From positions 62,001-126,000 of the forward strand of contig NZ_BMTV01000010.1 of assembly GCF_014649855.1 (NCBI RefSeq): 64,000 bases of DNA, given 5' to 3'. The DNA is from Streptomyces roseolus. GTDB lineage: Bacteria; Actinomycetota; Actinomycetes; Streptomycetales; Streptomycetaceae. A program made the translations under genes and the position numbers. Numbering within the stretch: the stretch's first letter is position 1; each line of letters begins with the position of its first letter. The notes under the pieces are model-generated. The model ran no database searches and was not told the origin of the DNA. It was given only the letters and a program-made list of their open reading frames with translations. Positions 38,448-47,402 of this stretch are shown here, one piece after another.

Positions 38448-38471
38448 GCGGGCCCGACCGGGCGGCTCAGC
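38443..38471. terminator. Inverted repeat spanning the ends of two convergent genes
   Basis: GCTGAGC (38443-38449) is inverted as GCTCAGC (38465-38471); the first arm contains the mce-operon stop TGA and the second the stop of the methyltransferase gene. The 15-base centre is GC-rich. A weak bidirectional terminator is plausible. Confidence 0.4.
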
Positions 38472-39258
38472 CCTCCCGGGTCGCGACGAGCACGGTCGCG
38501 TACCGCTCCTCGCAGACCTCGAACCGGGGCGTCAGGCCGTGCGCGGCGACGGCCTCGGCCGCCGCCCCGGTCTGCCGCTCGCTCGTCTCGACGAAGAGCC
38601 GCCCGCCCGGCGCCAGCCACTCCGGCGCCCCGGCGGCCACCCGGCGCAGCACGTCGAGCCCGTCGGCGCCGCCGTCGAGCGCGACGAGCGGCTCGTGCTC
38701 GCGCGCCTCGGGCGGCAGCAGCCCGACCTCCTCGGTCGGTACGTACGGCACGTTGGCCACCAGGATCTCCACCCGGCCGCGCAGTTCGTCCGGCAGCGGC
38801 GCGAAGAGGTCGCCCTCGTGGACCCGGCCGCCGCGCGGCTCGACGTTCCGGCGGGCGCAGCGGACGGCGGCGGGCTCGATGTCCGCGGCGTGCACCCGGG
38901 CGCCCGGGACGGCCGAGAGCAGCACCGCGCCGGCGGCGCCGGAGCCGCAGCACAGGTCGACGCAGAGCGCGCCGGGCGCGGCGAGCGCGACGGCCCGCTC
39001 GACGAGGAACTCGGTGCGCCGCCGGGGCACGAAGACGCCGGGGTCGACGGCGATCCGGAGCCCGCCGAACCCGGCCCAGCCGACGACGTGTTCCAGGGGG
39101 AGCCCGGCGGCACGCCGCTCGACGAGCAGGTCGAGCGCGGCGGCGTCACGGGCGGCTTCGATGAGGAGTTCCGCCTCCTCCTCGGCGAAGACGCACCCCG
39201 CGGCGCGGAGCCGGGCGACGGTGGCGGAGCGGAGGGGGACGATGGGGTCGAGCGACAT
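38467..39258 (-). CDS. PrmC-related protein glutamine methyltransferase
   Basis: The 263-residue SAM-dependent methyltransferase resembles PrmC/HemK: FVPRRRTEFLVE, the SAM loop VDLCCGSGAAGAVLL, HAADIEPAAVRCARRN and the catalytic-loop ILVANVPYVPT. The usual NPPY motif is NVPY here, a feature of the PrmC-related subfamily whose substrate is uncertain; the genuine release-factor enzyme is normally encoded with prfA, which is not nearby. ATG 39258 is used. The next 196 bases hold no supported gene. Confidence 0.82.
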   Translation of the reverse strand: MSLDPIVPLRSATVARLRAAGCVFAEEEAELLIEAARDAAALDLLVERRAAGLPLEHVVGWAGFGGLRIAVDPGVFVPRRRTEFLVERAVALAAPGALCVDLCCGSGAAGAVLLSAVPGARVHAADIEPAAVRCARRNVEPRGGRVHEGDLFAPLPDELRGRVEILVANVPYVPTEEVGLLPPEAREHEPLVALDGGADGLDVLRRVAAGAPEWLAPGGRLFVETSERQTGAAAEAVAAHGLTPRFEVCEERYATVLVATREG

Positions 39259-39454
39259 GGGGACCTTCCGGGAAGCCGTGCGGAGGCTCCCGCGGCCGCT
39301 ACGACCGAGCCGGTGGTACGGCCGCCGAGGGGGAGCTTCCTGCCTGTGCGGTGCGGATCGAACCCACCTCCTCCGGTTGCCGTGTGCAGAGCCCGATGAT
39401 CGTACCCCAGGGGCCGCGCAGGACGGTCGCCCGGCGCGGCCCCCGGGGGCGGTC

Positions 39455-39937
39455 TCAGACGAGGAGCGCCTCGATGGCCGCGACGACCTCGGGGGCCTCC
39501 GGCTCGGTGCGGGGACGGAAGCGGGTCACGGTGCCGTCGGCGGAGACGAGGAACTTCTCGAAGTTCCACTGCACGTCACCGGCCTCGCCCTCGGCGTCGG
39601 CGACCTTCGTCAGCTCGGCGAACAGCGGGTGCCGGCCGTCGCCGTTCACCTCGGTCTTCTCCAGGAGCGGGAAGGTCACGCCGTACGTCGTCGAGCAGAA
39701 GGACCGGATCTCCTCGGCCGAGCCCGGCTCCTGCCCGAGGAACTGGTTGCAGGGCACGCCGACGACGGTGAGGCCGCGCTCGCCGTACGTCTTCTGCAAC
39801 CGCTCCAGGCCCTCGTACTGCGGGGTGAGACCGCACTTGGACGCCACGTTCACGACCAGCACGGCCTTGTCCCGGTAGTCGGCAAGGGAGACCGGTTCGC
39901 CGGCCAGGTTCTTCAGCGGGATGTCGTACAGACTCAT
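39455..39937 (-). CDS. Glutathione peroxidase-type thiol peroxidase
   Basis: The 160-residue thioredoxin-fold peroxidase has the active site VVNVASKCGLTPQY (Cys35), VPCNQFLGQEP and the tryptophan motif WNFEKFL. Cys81 in SFCSTTYGVTFP is positioned as the resolving cysteine, which points to a thioredoxin-dependent peroxidase rather than a true glutathione enzyme, as actinobacteria use mycothiol. ATG 39937 follows GGAG; the longer in-frame extension has no support. It diverges from the small zinc-ribbon gene with 38 bases between them. Confidence 0.93.
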   Translation of the reverse strand: MSLYDIPLKNLAGEPVSLADYRDKAVLVVNVASKCGLTPQYEGLERLQKTYGERGLTVVGVPCNQFLGQEPGSAEEIRSFCSTTYGVTFPLLEKTEVNGDGRHPLFAELTKVADAEGEAGDVQWNFEKFLVSADGTVTRFRPRTEPEAPEVVAAIEALLV

Positions 39938-39975
39938 GGGGGAGCTCCTCGTCGAGACTAGGGTGAGATGACAAC

Positions 39976-40194
39976 ATGAGTGAAGAACCGCTGGCAATCG
40001 CGGTCGATTCCGCCGAGGGCGCGTCGCGGCGCACGGTCCGCTGCCGCCTCTGCGGCCGCCCCCTGACCGGCGCCGGCTCCCGCCGCACCGGCCTCGGCCC
40101 CACCTGCGACGCCAAGCTCCACCCGCCGGCCCCCGACATCCGCACCCGCCGCCACGAGGTCGAGCAGGACCCGCTCCCGGGCCTGGACCGCTAG
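39976..40194 (+). CDS. DUF6011-type zinc-ribbon small protein
   Basis: The 72-residue protein has the pattern CRLCGRPLTGAGSRRTGLGPTC, written as CxxCGRxLT, SRxxGxGPxC, followed by a short charged tail (residues ~23-44). Three Cys residues and nearby His or a fourth ligand could bind zinc. This is a known small actinobacterial domain of unknown function. No clear ribosome site precedes ATG 39976; TAGGGT lies 11 bases upstream, so a very short leader is possible. Confidence 0.7.
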   Translation: MSEEPLAIAVDSAEGASRRTVRCRLCGRPLTGAGSRRTGLGPTCDAKLHPPAPDIRTRRHEVEQDPLPGLDR

Positions 40195-40928
40195 CCGGCC
40201 CCGGCGACCAGCTCCGCGTACGCCGGCCACCGCTCCTCCTCCCCGAGCGCCAGCAGCGCGACCTTCCGGGCGAGCAGCGGATCGGGGTGGCCGGCGAGCC
40301 GGGCGGGGGCGTGCTCGACGAGCCAGGCCTGGAGCTCGGGCAGGAGGACGCCGTCCAGGTCCGCGTACCAGGGCAGGACGGACGAGTCGTCGTTGAGCAG
40401 GTCGTCGATCCGGTACGCCACCCAGTCGCCCAGGTGCCGGTCCGCCGTCCCGCCCCGGGGCGCGGCGGCCCAGACGTCGTGCACGGGCGCGAGCGACCGG
40501 TGGATCTCCACGCACAGCTCCCACACCGCCCCCGCCCCGTACGCGGGCTCGGGGTCGGCGAGCGTCTCCCGCCACCACACGTCGAGGAAGCCGGCGATCG
40601 CCCCGGCCTGCTCGGCGGGCCACTCCTGCCACCGCACCCGGCCGAGGCCCGCGGGGGCGTACCCCATGCCGGAGAACCGGCCGTCGGCGACGCAGGCGAG
40701 GAACTCCGGCAGCACCCGCCGCAGCAGCGCCGGGTGGTCGTCGAAGTGGTCGGGCGTCTTGTGGAAGAACAGGCGTGCCAGGTCGTCGCCGAGCGGCGCC
40801 CGGGGTATCGCGAGGAGCGCCAGCTCCTCCGCCCCGTAGCAGTGGAGGCACCCCTCGGCGGGAGCGGTCATGCCGCCGAAGACGGCGTCGACGCGGCGGA
40901 GGGCGGCGGTCAGTGCGGGAGAGGCCAC
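40191..40928 (-). CDS. Uncharacterised cytoplasmic protein
   Basis: The 245-residue product is rich in Trp, Asp and Pro, without signal or membrane segments. It begins with a possible CxxC (EGCLHCYGAEE) and contains FFHKTPDHFDDHPALLRRVLPEFL and DLLNDDSSVLPWYADLDGVLLPEL. No family is recognised. GTG 40928 is chosen because AGGA lies eight bases upstream and the in-frame sequence before it has poor coding character. It overlaps the convergent zinc-ribbon gene: the two stops share CTAG at 40191-40194. It diverges from the RNA ligase gene. Confidence 0.7.
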   Translation of the reverse strand: MASPALTAALRRVDAVFGGMTAPAEGCLHCYGAEELALLAIPRAPLGDDLARLFFHKTPDHFDDHPALLRRVLPEFLACVADGRFSGMGYAPAGLGRVRWQEWPAEQAGAIAGFLDVWWRETLADPEPAYGAGAVWELCVEIHRSLAPVHDVWAAAPRGGTADRHLGDWVAYRIDDLLNDDSSVLPWYADLDGVLLPELQAWLVEHAPARLAGHPDPLLARKVALLALGEEERWPAYAELVAGAG

Positions 40929-41073
40929 GGCGTGGTCCTGTCGGGACTCCGTCCGGGCCGGGCCCGGCGAAGATCGCGACGATACCAGCCCGCAAAAGCG
41001 GTGGGCAGGGATTTCACGGCCCGTCAGGGTGGGCGGCGATGAGACCGAAACCCGAGCATCCGGAGCACTGAAG

Positions 41074-42144
41074 ATGTCCACCCTGCGCGTCACCGCCGAA
41101 GTCCTCACCGTCCACCCCCATCCCAACGCCGACGCCCTCGAACTGGCCCAGGTCGGCCTCTACCGCGCCGTCGTCGCCAAGGGCGCCTACCGGACCGGCG
41201 ACACCGCCGTCTACATCCCGGAGCAGGCCGTGCTGCCCGCCGCGCTCGTCGACGAGCTGGGGCTGACCGGGCGGCTCGCCGGAAGGACCTCGGACCGGGT
41301 GAAGGCGGTACGGCTGCGCGGGGAGCTGTCGCAGGGGATCGTCTGCCGGCCGGGCGCGCTCGCCGGGATCGACCTGGACCGGGCCGCCGCCGACGGCACC
41401 GACTTCGCGGAGGCGCTCGGGATCACCAAGTGGGTGCCGCCGGTACCGCCCACCATGAGCGGGGACGTGGAGGCGGCGCCCGAGCTGCTGCCGTGGGTCG
41501 ACATCGAGAACCTGCACCGCTATCCCGGCATCTTCGAGCCCGGCGAGCCGGTCGTCCTCACCGAGAAGATCCACGGCACGGCCTGCCTGCTGACGCACGT
41601 CGCGGGGGAGGGCCGGACGTACGTGTCCTCCAAGGGCTTCGGCGCCAAGGGGCTCGCCCTCCGGGAGGACCCGCGCAACCTGTACTGGCGGGCCGTCCAC
41701 GCGCACGGCCTGCCCGCCGTCGCCGAGCGGCTCGCCGCCCGCCTCGGGGCGGCCCGGGTCGGCTTCTTCGGGGAGGTGTACGGCTCCGGCGTCCAGGACC
41801 TGGCCTACGGCGCCGACGCCCGCCGCGAGGCGATCGGCTACGCCCTGTTCGACGTCTCCGCCGAGATCGACGGCCGGGTCCGCTGGTTCGACCCGGCCGA
41901 GGTCCTGGAACCGGGCGAGGTCCCCCTCGTACCGCGCCTGTACGAGGGCCCCTACGACCCGGACACCGTCCTCGCCCACGCGAGCGGCACCGAGACCGTC
42001 TCCGGGCGCGCCGCCCACCTCCGGGAGGGCGTCGTCGTCCGGCCGGCCGTCGAGCGGTACAGCCCGGTCACGGGCGGCCGGGCCGTCGCCAAGGCGGTCA
42101 GCCCGGCCTACCTGACCCGCAAGGGCGGCACCGAGTACGAGTGA
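41074..42144 (+). CDS. RNA ligase, DRB0094 (Rnl5)-like
   Basis: The 356-residue protein has an N-terminal OB-like domain (HPHPNADALELAQVG, VPEQAVLP-type strand) and a nucleotidyltransferase core with motif I EKIHGTA (Lys165 as AMP acceptor), motif III-like RVGFFGEVYG, motif IV HLREGVVVRP and motif V AKAVSPAYL. The N-terminal extension resembles Deinococcus DRB0094-type RNA ligases that seal nicks with a 3'-OH/5'-phosphate. ATG 41074 follows GGAG. Natural substrate is unknown; tRNA or rRNA repair is an inference. Confidence 0.85.
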   Translation: MSTLRVTAEVLTVHPHPNADALELAQVGLYRAVVAKGAYRTGDTAVYIPEQAVLPAALVDELGLTGRLAGRTSDRVKAVRLRGELSQGIVCRPGALAGIDLDRAAADGTDFAEALGITKWVPPVPPTMSGDVEAAPELLPWVDIENLHRYPGIFEPGEPVVLTEKIHGTACLLTHVAGEGRTYVSSKGFGAKGLALREDPRNLYWRAVHAHGLPAVAERLAARLGAARVGFFGEVYGSGVQDLAYGADARREAIGYALFDVSAEIDGRVRWFDPAEVLEPGEVPLVPRLYEGPYDPDTVLAHASGTETVSGRAAHLREGVVVRPAVERYSPVTGGRAVAKAVSPAYLTRKGGTEYE

Positions 42145-42148
42145 CCGG

Positions 42149-43018
42149 TCAGCCCAGGGAGCGGAACAGGCCCTCCTGGACCACCGAGACGAGCATCCGG
42201 CCCTCCCGGTCGTAGATCCGGCCCCGGGCCAGCCCCCGGCCGCCGGTCGCGACCGGGGACTCCTGCTCGTACAGGAACCACTCGTCGGCCCGGAACGGGC
42301 GGTGGAACCACATCGCGTGGTCCAGGGACGCCATGTCGAAGCCGCGCGGGCCCCAGAGCGGTTCGACCGGGATCCGTACGGCGTCGAGCAAGGTCATGTC
42401 GGAGGCGTACGTCACCGCGCAGGTGTGCACCAGCGGGTCGTCGCCCAGCGGGCCGACGGCCCGCATCCACACGGCGCTGCGCGGATCCGCGCCCTTGACC
42501 TCGTCCTTCGTCCAGCGCAGCCGGTCGACGTACCGGATGTCGAAGGGCTGGCGGCGGGCCATCCGCTCCAGCGCCTCCGGCAGCGCCCCGAGGTGATCGC
42601 GGATCTCGTCCGGCAGCTTCGGCAGGCTCTCCGGGTCCACCAGGTGTCGGGGCGGCAGCTGGTGCTCGAAGCCCGCCTCCTCCGGCAGGTGGAAGGAGGC
42701 CGTCAGGTTGAAGATCGTCCGCCCCTCCTGGACCGCCGTGACGCGCCGGGTGGTGAACGACCGGCCGTCCCTGACCCGCTCCACCTGGTAGACGATCGGC
42801 ACGCCCGGGCGGCCCGGCCGCAGGAAGTAGGCGTGCAGCGAGTGCACCGGCCGGTCCGCGTCCACGGTCCGCCCGGCCGCCACCAGGGCCTGCCCGGCGA
42901 CCTGCCCGCCGAAGACCCGCTGCAGCGACTCCTGCGGGCTGCGGCCGCGGAAGATGTTCACCTCGATCTGCTCCAGGTCGAGCAGGTCCACGAGCCTCTC
43001 GGCGGGATTGGTCACCAC
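42149..43018 (-). CDS. tesB: Acyl-CoA thioesterase II
   Basis: The 289-residue double-hotdog thioesterase hydrolyses acyl-CoAs. TesB landmarks are VFGGQVAGQALVAAGRTV, VHSLHAYFLRPG, and in the second hotdog YASDMTLLDA, SLDHAMWFHRPFRADEWFLY; the His-Asp pair in LDHAMW fits catalysis. It ends four bases from the convergent RNA ligase and follows the helicase by nine bases on the same strand, so both are likely co-transcribed. Function of the pairing is unclear. Confidence 0.92.
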   Translation of the reverse strand: MVTNPAERLVDLLDLEQIEVNIFRGRSPQESLQRVFGGQVAGQALVAAGRTVDADRPVHSLHAYFLRPGRPGVPIVYQVERVRDGRSFTTRRVTAVQEGRTIFNLTASFHLPEEAGFEHQLPPRHLVDPESLPKLPDEIRDHLGALPEALERMARRQPFDIRYVDRLRWTKDEVKGADPRSAVWMRAVGPLGDDPLVHTCAVTYASDMTLLDAVRIPVEPLWGPRGFDMASLDHAMWFHRPFRADEWFLYEQESPVATGGRGLARGRIYDREGRMLVSVVQEGLFRSLG

Positions 43019-43027
43019 AGAACTCCT

Positions 43028-45541
43028 CTACAACTGTCCGACCGACGTCACGCGGACGACCGCCCGGCCCTCCTCGTCGGAGGCCGCCAGGTCCACCTCC
43101 GCGCTGATGCCCCAGTCATGGTCGCCGTTGGGGTCGGCGAAGGTCTGCCGGACGCGCCACAGACCGTGCGCCGCGTCCTCCTCGATGGCGAGCAGCTTCG
43201 GGCCGCGCGCGTCCGGGCCGGTGCCCAGGTCGTCGTACTCGTCCCAGTACGCGTCCATCGCCTCGCCCCAGGCGTCCGCGTCCCAGCCGGAGTCGGCGTC
43301 CATCTCGCCCAGCTCGCCGACCTTGTCGAGCGCCGCCAGCTCCACCCGCCGGAACATCGCGTTGCGCACCAGGACGCGGAAGGCGCGGGCGTTCGCCGTG
43401 ACCGGCTTGACCTGGTCGGCCTTCTCCTGCGCCTCCTCGGCGGTCTGGACCTCCGGGTTGGCGAGCTGTTCCCACTCGTCGAGCAGCGAGGAGTCCACCT
43501 GGCGCACCATCTCGCCCAGCCAGGCGATCAGGTCCTCCAGGTCGTCCGTCTTCAGGTCGTCCGGGATGGTGTGGTCGAGCGCCTTGTACGCGCTCGCCAG
43601 GTAGCGCAGCACGATGCCCTCGGTGCGCGCCAGCTCGTAGTGGGAGGTGAACTCCGTGAAGGTCATGGCCCGTTCGTACATGTCACGGATGACGGACTTC
43701 GGGGACACCGGGTGGTCGCCGACCCACGGGTGCGACGTCCGGTAGACGTTGTACGCGTGCCAGAGCAGCTCCTCCAGCGGCTTCGGGTACGAGATCTCCT
43801 GGAGCCGCTCCATCCGCTCCTCGTACTCGACGCCGTCCGCCTTCATCTGTCCGACGGCCTCGCCGCGCGCCTTGTTCTGCATGGCGGCGAGGATCTGGCG
43901 CGGGTCGTCGAGCGTCGACTCGACGACCGAGACCATGTCGAGCGCGTACGAGGGGGACTCCGGGTCGAGCAGGTCGAAGGCGGCGAGCGCGAAGGTCGAC
44001 AGCGGCTGGTTCAGCGCGAAGTCCTGCTGGAGGTCGACCGTGAGCCGGATGTGGCGGCCCTCGGCGTCCGGGGTGTCCAGCTGCTCCACCACTCCGCCGT
44101 CGAGCAGCGAGCGGTAGATCGCGATGGCCCGGCGGATGTGCCGCAGCTGGTTGCGGCGCGGCTCGTGGTTGTCCTCCAGGAGCCTCCGCATCGCCTCGAA
44201 GGCGTTCCCCGGGCGGGCGATCACCGACAGCAGCATGGTGTGGGTGACCTTGAAGCGGGAGGTCAGCGGTTCGGGCTCGGCGGCGATCAGCTTCTCGAAG
44301 GTGGTGTCGCTCCAGGCGACGAAGCCCTCGGGGGCCTTCTTGCGGACCACCTTGCGGCGCTTCTTCGGGTCGTCGCCCGCCTTCGCCAGCGCCTTCTCGT
44401 TCTCGATGACGTGCTCGGGGGCCTGCGCCACCACGAAGCCGGCGGTGTCGAAGCCGGCCCGGCCGGCCCGGCCCGCGATCTGGTGGAACTCGCGGGCCCG
44501 CAGGGTGCGCACGCGGTTGCCGTCGTACTTGGTGAGGGCGGTGAAGAGCACCGTGCGGATCGGCACGTTCACGCCGACGCCGAGGGTGTCCGTCCCGCAG
44601 ATCACCTTGAGCAGGCCGGCCTGCGCCAGCTTCTCCACGAGCCGCCGGTACTTCGGCAGCATGCCGGCGTGGTGCACGCCGATGCCGTGGCGGACGTACC
44701 GCGAGAGGTTCTGGCCGAACTTGGTGGTGAAGCGGAAGTTGCCGATCAGCTCGGCGATCCTGTCCTTCTCCTCACGGGTGCACATGTTGATGCTCATCAG
44801 CGACTGCGCCCGCTCGACGGCCTGCGCCTGCGTGAAGTGCACGATGTAGACGGGCGCCTGCTTGGTCTCCAGGAGCTCGGTCAGCGTGTCCGTGATGGGC
44901 GTGAGCCGGTACTCGTACGAGAGCGGCACCGGCCGGGTCGCCGAGCGGACCACCGAGGTGGGCCGGCCCGTGCGCCGGGTCAGGTCCTTCTCGAACATCG
45001 ACACGTCGCCGAGCGTCGCCGACATCAGGACGAACTGCGCCTGGGGGAGTTCGAGCAGCGGGATCTGCCAGGCCCACCCCCGGTCCGCCTCGGCGTAGAA
45101 GTGGAACTCGTCCATGACGACCTGGCCGATGTCGGCGTCCTTGCCGTCGCGCAGCGCGATCGAGGCCAGCACCTCGGCCGTGCAGCAGATGACGGGCGCG
45201 TCGGCGTTCACGGACGCGTCGCCGGTCAGCATGCCGACGTTCTCGGTGCCGAAGATCTTGCACAGGTCGAAGAACTTCTCCGACACCAGCGCCTTGATCG
45301 GCGCCGTGTAGAAGGTGACCTGGTCGTTGGCGAGCGCGGTGAAGTGCGCGCCCGCCGCCACCAGCGACTTCCCGGACCCGGTGGGGGTCGACAGGATGAC
45401 GTTGGCCCCCGACACCACCTCGATCAGCGCCTCCTCCTGCGCCGGGTAGAGCGAGATGCCGCGCTCCTCGGCCCAGGCGGAGAAGGCCTCGAAGAGGGCG
45501 TCGGGGTCGGCGGTCGGCGGCAGCTGATCGATAAGGGTCAC
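43028..45541 (-). CDS. Ski2-like DEAD/DEAH RNA helicase with DUF3516
   Basis: The 837-residue protein has the ordered SF2 motifs: Q-like YPAQEEAL, Walker A TPTGSGKS (52-59), Ib TAPIKALVSEKF, DEFHFY (144-149), SATL, and motif VI HQIAGRAGRAG. The C-terminal half carries the DUF3516 region found in actinobacterial helicases of this size. It is likely an RNA helicase in RNA turnover or ribosome work; substrate not known. It diverges from the YdjM-like gene, 132 bases apart, and is followed by tesB. Confidence 0.9.
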   Translation of the reverse strand: MTLIDQLPPTADPDALFEAFSAWAEERGISLYPAQEEALIEVVSGANVILSTPTGSGKSLVAAGAHFTALANDQVTFYTAPIKALVSEKFFDLCKIFGTENVGMLTGDASVNADAPVICCTAEVLASIALRDGKDADIGQVVMDEFHFYAEADRGWAWQIPLLELPQAQFVLMSATLGDVSMFEKDLTRRTGRPTSVVRSATRPVPLSYEYRLTPITDTLTELLETKQAPVYIVHFTQAQAVERAQSLMSINMCTREEKDRIAELIGNFRFTTKFGQNLSRYVRHGIGVHHAGMLPKYRRLVEKLAQAGLLKVICGTDTLGVGVNVPIRTVLFTALTKYDGNRVRTLRAREFHQIAGRAGRAGFDTAGFVVAQAPEHVIENEKALAKAGDDPKKRRKVVRKKAPEGFVAWSDTTFEKLIAAEPEPLTSRFKVTHTMLLSVIARPGNAFEAMRRLLEDNHEPRRNQLRHIRRAIAIYRSLLDGGVVEQLDTPDAEGRHIRLTVDLQQDFALNQPLSTFALAAFDLLDPESPSYALDMVSVVESTLDDPRQILAAMQNKARGEAVGQMKADGVEYEERMERLQEISYPKPLEELLWHAYNVYRTSHPWVGDHPVSPKSVIRDMYERAMTFTEFTSHYELARTEGIVLRYLASAYKALDHTIPDDLKTDDLEDLIAWLGEMVRQVDSSLLDEWEQLANPEVQTAEEAQEKADQVKPVTANARAFRVLVRNAMFRRVELAALDKVGELGEMDADSGWDADAWGEAMDAYWDEYDDLGTGPDARGPKLLAIEEDAAHGLWRVRQTFADPNGDHDWGISAEVDLAASDEEGRAVVRVTSVGQL

Positions 45542-45673
45542 CCTCCCATCTTGCCTGCATTCCGCTCGGATGAGGGAACCGGCCGCCGGACGTGAAGATC
45601 ACGCCCGATAGGCTGGTCCGTCGACCGGTCGTCAATTCGGCGCCGGCAGGGGAGAAACGGGGCGACACCGACC

Positions 45674-46465
45674 ATGATGGGACCGGCGCACTCGCTGTCC
45701 GGCGCGGCGGCCTGGCTGGGCGTCGGAGCCGCCGCGGCCGCCTTCGACCACCCGATGCCCTGGCCGGTGCTGCTCGTCGGCGCGCTGCTGTGCGCGGGCG
45801 CGGCCCTCGCCCCCGACCTGGACCACAAGTCGGCGACCATCTCGCGCGCCTTCGGCCCCGTCTCCCGGGGCCTGTGCGAGATCGTCGACAAGCTGTCGTA
45901 CGCCGTCTACAAGGCGACCCGCAGCCCCCGGGACCCGCGCCGCTCCGGCGGCCACCGCACCCTCACCCACACCTGGGTGTGGGCGGTCCTCATCGGCGGC
46001 GGCTGCTCGGTCGCGGCCGTCACCGGCGGTCGCTGGGCGGTCCTCGCGATCCTCTTCGTCCACCTCGTGCTCGCGGTCGAGGGCCTGCTGTGGCGGGCCG
46101 CCCGGATGTCCAGCGACATCCTGGTGTGGCTGCTCGGCGCGACCAGCGCCTGGATCCTCGCGGGCGTCCTCGACCAGCCGGGCAACGGCTCCGACTGGCT
46201 CTTCACCGGCGCCGGGCAGGAATACCTGTGGCTGGGCCTGCCGATCGTCCTCGGCGCCCTCGTCCACGACGTCGGCGACGCGCTCACCGTATCCGGCTGC
46301 CCGATCCTGTGGCCGATCCCCATCGGCCGCAAGCGCTGGTACCCCATCGGCCCCCCGAAGGGCATGCGCTTCCGCGCCGGCAGCTGGGTCGAGCTGAAGG
46401 TCCTCATGCCGGCCTTCATGGTCCTCGGCGGGATCGGCGGAGCCTCGGCCCTCGGATTCCTGTAG
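45674..46465 (+). CDS. YdjM-like membrane-bound metal-dependent hydrolase
   Basis: The 263-residue protein has four or five membrane helices and the conserved metal motif set of the YdjM/DUF457 family: GPAHSLSGAAAWLG, LAPDLDHKSATISR, and GHRTLTHTWVW with His residues for metal binding, then HDVGDALTVSGCPILWP. Family members are inner-membrane proteins of uncertain substrate; one E. coli homologue is SOS regulated. ATG 45674 or the next ATG are both possible. A weak ribosome site (GGGGAG) lies 22 bases upstream. Confidence 0.82.
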   Translation: MMGPAHSLSGAAAWLGVGAAAAAFDHPMPWPVLLVGALLCAGAALAPDLDHKSATISRAFGPVSRGLCEIVDKLSYAVYKATRSPRDPRRSGGHRTLTHTWVWAVLIGGGCSVAAVTGGRWAVLAILFVHLVLAVEGLLWRAARMSSDILVWLLGATSAWILAGVLDQPGNGSDWLFTGAGQEYLWLGLPIVLGALVHDVGDALTVSGCPILWPIPIGRKRWYPIGPPKGMRFRAGSWVELKVLMPAFMVLGGIGGASALGFL

Positions 46466-46604
46466 GGGTCTCGTGCCCCTGCCCGGGGGATAGCACGGTG
46501 TTATGGACGAACGGGATTACCCCGGGATCCGACGCGTGACGACGCTGGTTCCACCCACTCCCCCCACAGGCGGCGCCTCCGCGCGCCGTCGGAGACGAGG
46601 AACC

Positions 46605-47330
46605 TTGCGTACGCACCGCATATGGGCGTCCGCCGCTGCCGCGGCGCTCTCCGTGCTCGCCCTCTTCGCGCCCTCCGCCACCGCGGCGGAGCAGGCCCCC
46701 GCCCGCGCCGACGCCGCGGCCGTCCAGCCGATCATCGGCGGCGGCTACGCCCAGAGCGGCCCCTGGGCGGCCAGGCTCTTCTCCAACGGCCGGGAGACCT
46801 GTTCCGCGACGATCATCGCTCCCACCTGGATCCTGACGGCCAAGCACTGCGTCACCGGTGGCGGGCTGTCCTTCCGGATCGGCAGTCTGGACCAGCACAG
46901 CGGCGGGACCGTCGCCAACGGGGTCCAGACCTACACCCACAGCTCCGACCTCGCCCTGGTCCGCCTGGACCGCTCGGTGACGGCGTCCTACGCCCGGCTC
47001 GGCCAGCCCGGATCCGTGAGCGTCGGGCAGACCGTTCAGGTCTACGGCTGGGGAGCCACCTCCCAGTGCGGCTCCGAGGCCACCTGCCAGTCCCGCTACC
47101 TCAAGGTCGCCAACGTGACGGTGACCGGAGGCTGCCGTGACGCGTACAACGGCTCGGCCATCTGCGCCCGCCGCGGCGACGGCATCACCGCCGGCGGAGA
47201 CTCCGGCGGCCCGATGATGGCGAACGGCGTCCAGGTCGGGGTCGCCTCCACCAGCGACCGCCAGACCACGACCGCGTACACCAACGTCACGGCCTACCGG
47301 TCCTGGATCCAGTCGATCGCGGGCGTCTGA
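46605..47330 (+). CDS. Secreted trypsin-fold serine protease
   Basis: The 241-residue protein has an N-terminal signal (IWASAAAAALSVLALF, cleavage near ATAAEQ) and an activation site before IIGG at residue 43. The triad is complete: His81 (LTAKHC), Asp115 (SSDLALVRL) and Ser200 (GGDSGGP). The S1 pocket segment ITAGG has neither the Asp of trypsin nor the usual Cys before the Gly, so specificity is not trypsin-like. TTG 46605 follows GGAGACGAGG and gives the signal; ATG 46503 would add 34 residues. It converges with the ABC exporter genes. Confidence 0.83.
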   Translation: MRTHRIWASAAAAALSVLALFAPSATAAEQAPARADAAAVQPIIGGGYAQSGPWAARLFSNGRETCSATIIAPTWILTAKHCVTGGGLSFRIGSLDQHSGGTVANGVQTYTHSSDLALVRLDRSVTASYARLGQPGSVSVGQTVQVYGWGATSQCGSEATCQSRYLKVANVTVTGGCRDAYNGSAICARRGDGITAGGDSGGPMMANGVQVGVASTSDRQTTTAYTNVTAYRSWIQSIAGV

Positions 47331-47344
47331 CCGCCGCCCGGCCG

Positions 47345-47392
47345 GGCCGTCCGCCGGCGGCCCGGCCCGGCCCGGGCCGCCGGCGGACGGCC
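47345..47392. terminator. Very strong bidirectional terminator, 21-bp stem
   Basis: Bases 47345-47365 are the perfect reverse complement of 47372-47392, leaving a six-base loop. It starts 15 bases after the protease stop and ends 10 bases before the ABC exporter stop on the other strand. It is the longest perfect stem in the window. Confidence 0.92.
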
Positions 47393-47402
47393 GGTCAGCC
47401 GG

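Noticed and set aside
39331..39410. tRNA-like T-loop (GGTTCGATCC on the minus strand) between the methyltransferase and peroxidase genes
   Set aside because: A GGTG/CACC stem surrounds the loop, but no acceptor, D or anticodon arms can be formed and there is no matching second half. Probably chance or a very degraded fragment.
39976..40194. Zinc-ribbon protein as an antitoxin or toxin partner of the overlapping unknown gene
   Set aside because: The genes are convergent and share only their stops; no toxin or antitoxin motif is visible.
42302..45595. Long plus-strand open frame of about 1,100 codons antisense to the helicase and tesB
   Set aside because: Low-complexity Arg/Asp/Val/Leu/Gly composition is typical of the mirror frame of GC-rich genes; helicase and TesB motifs on the other strand are unambiguous.
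46503..46604. ATG 46503 as start of the secreted protease
   Set aside because: It would place 34 mostly Arg/Pro residues before the signal peptide and has no ribosome site; TTG 46605 has one.
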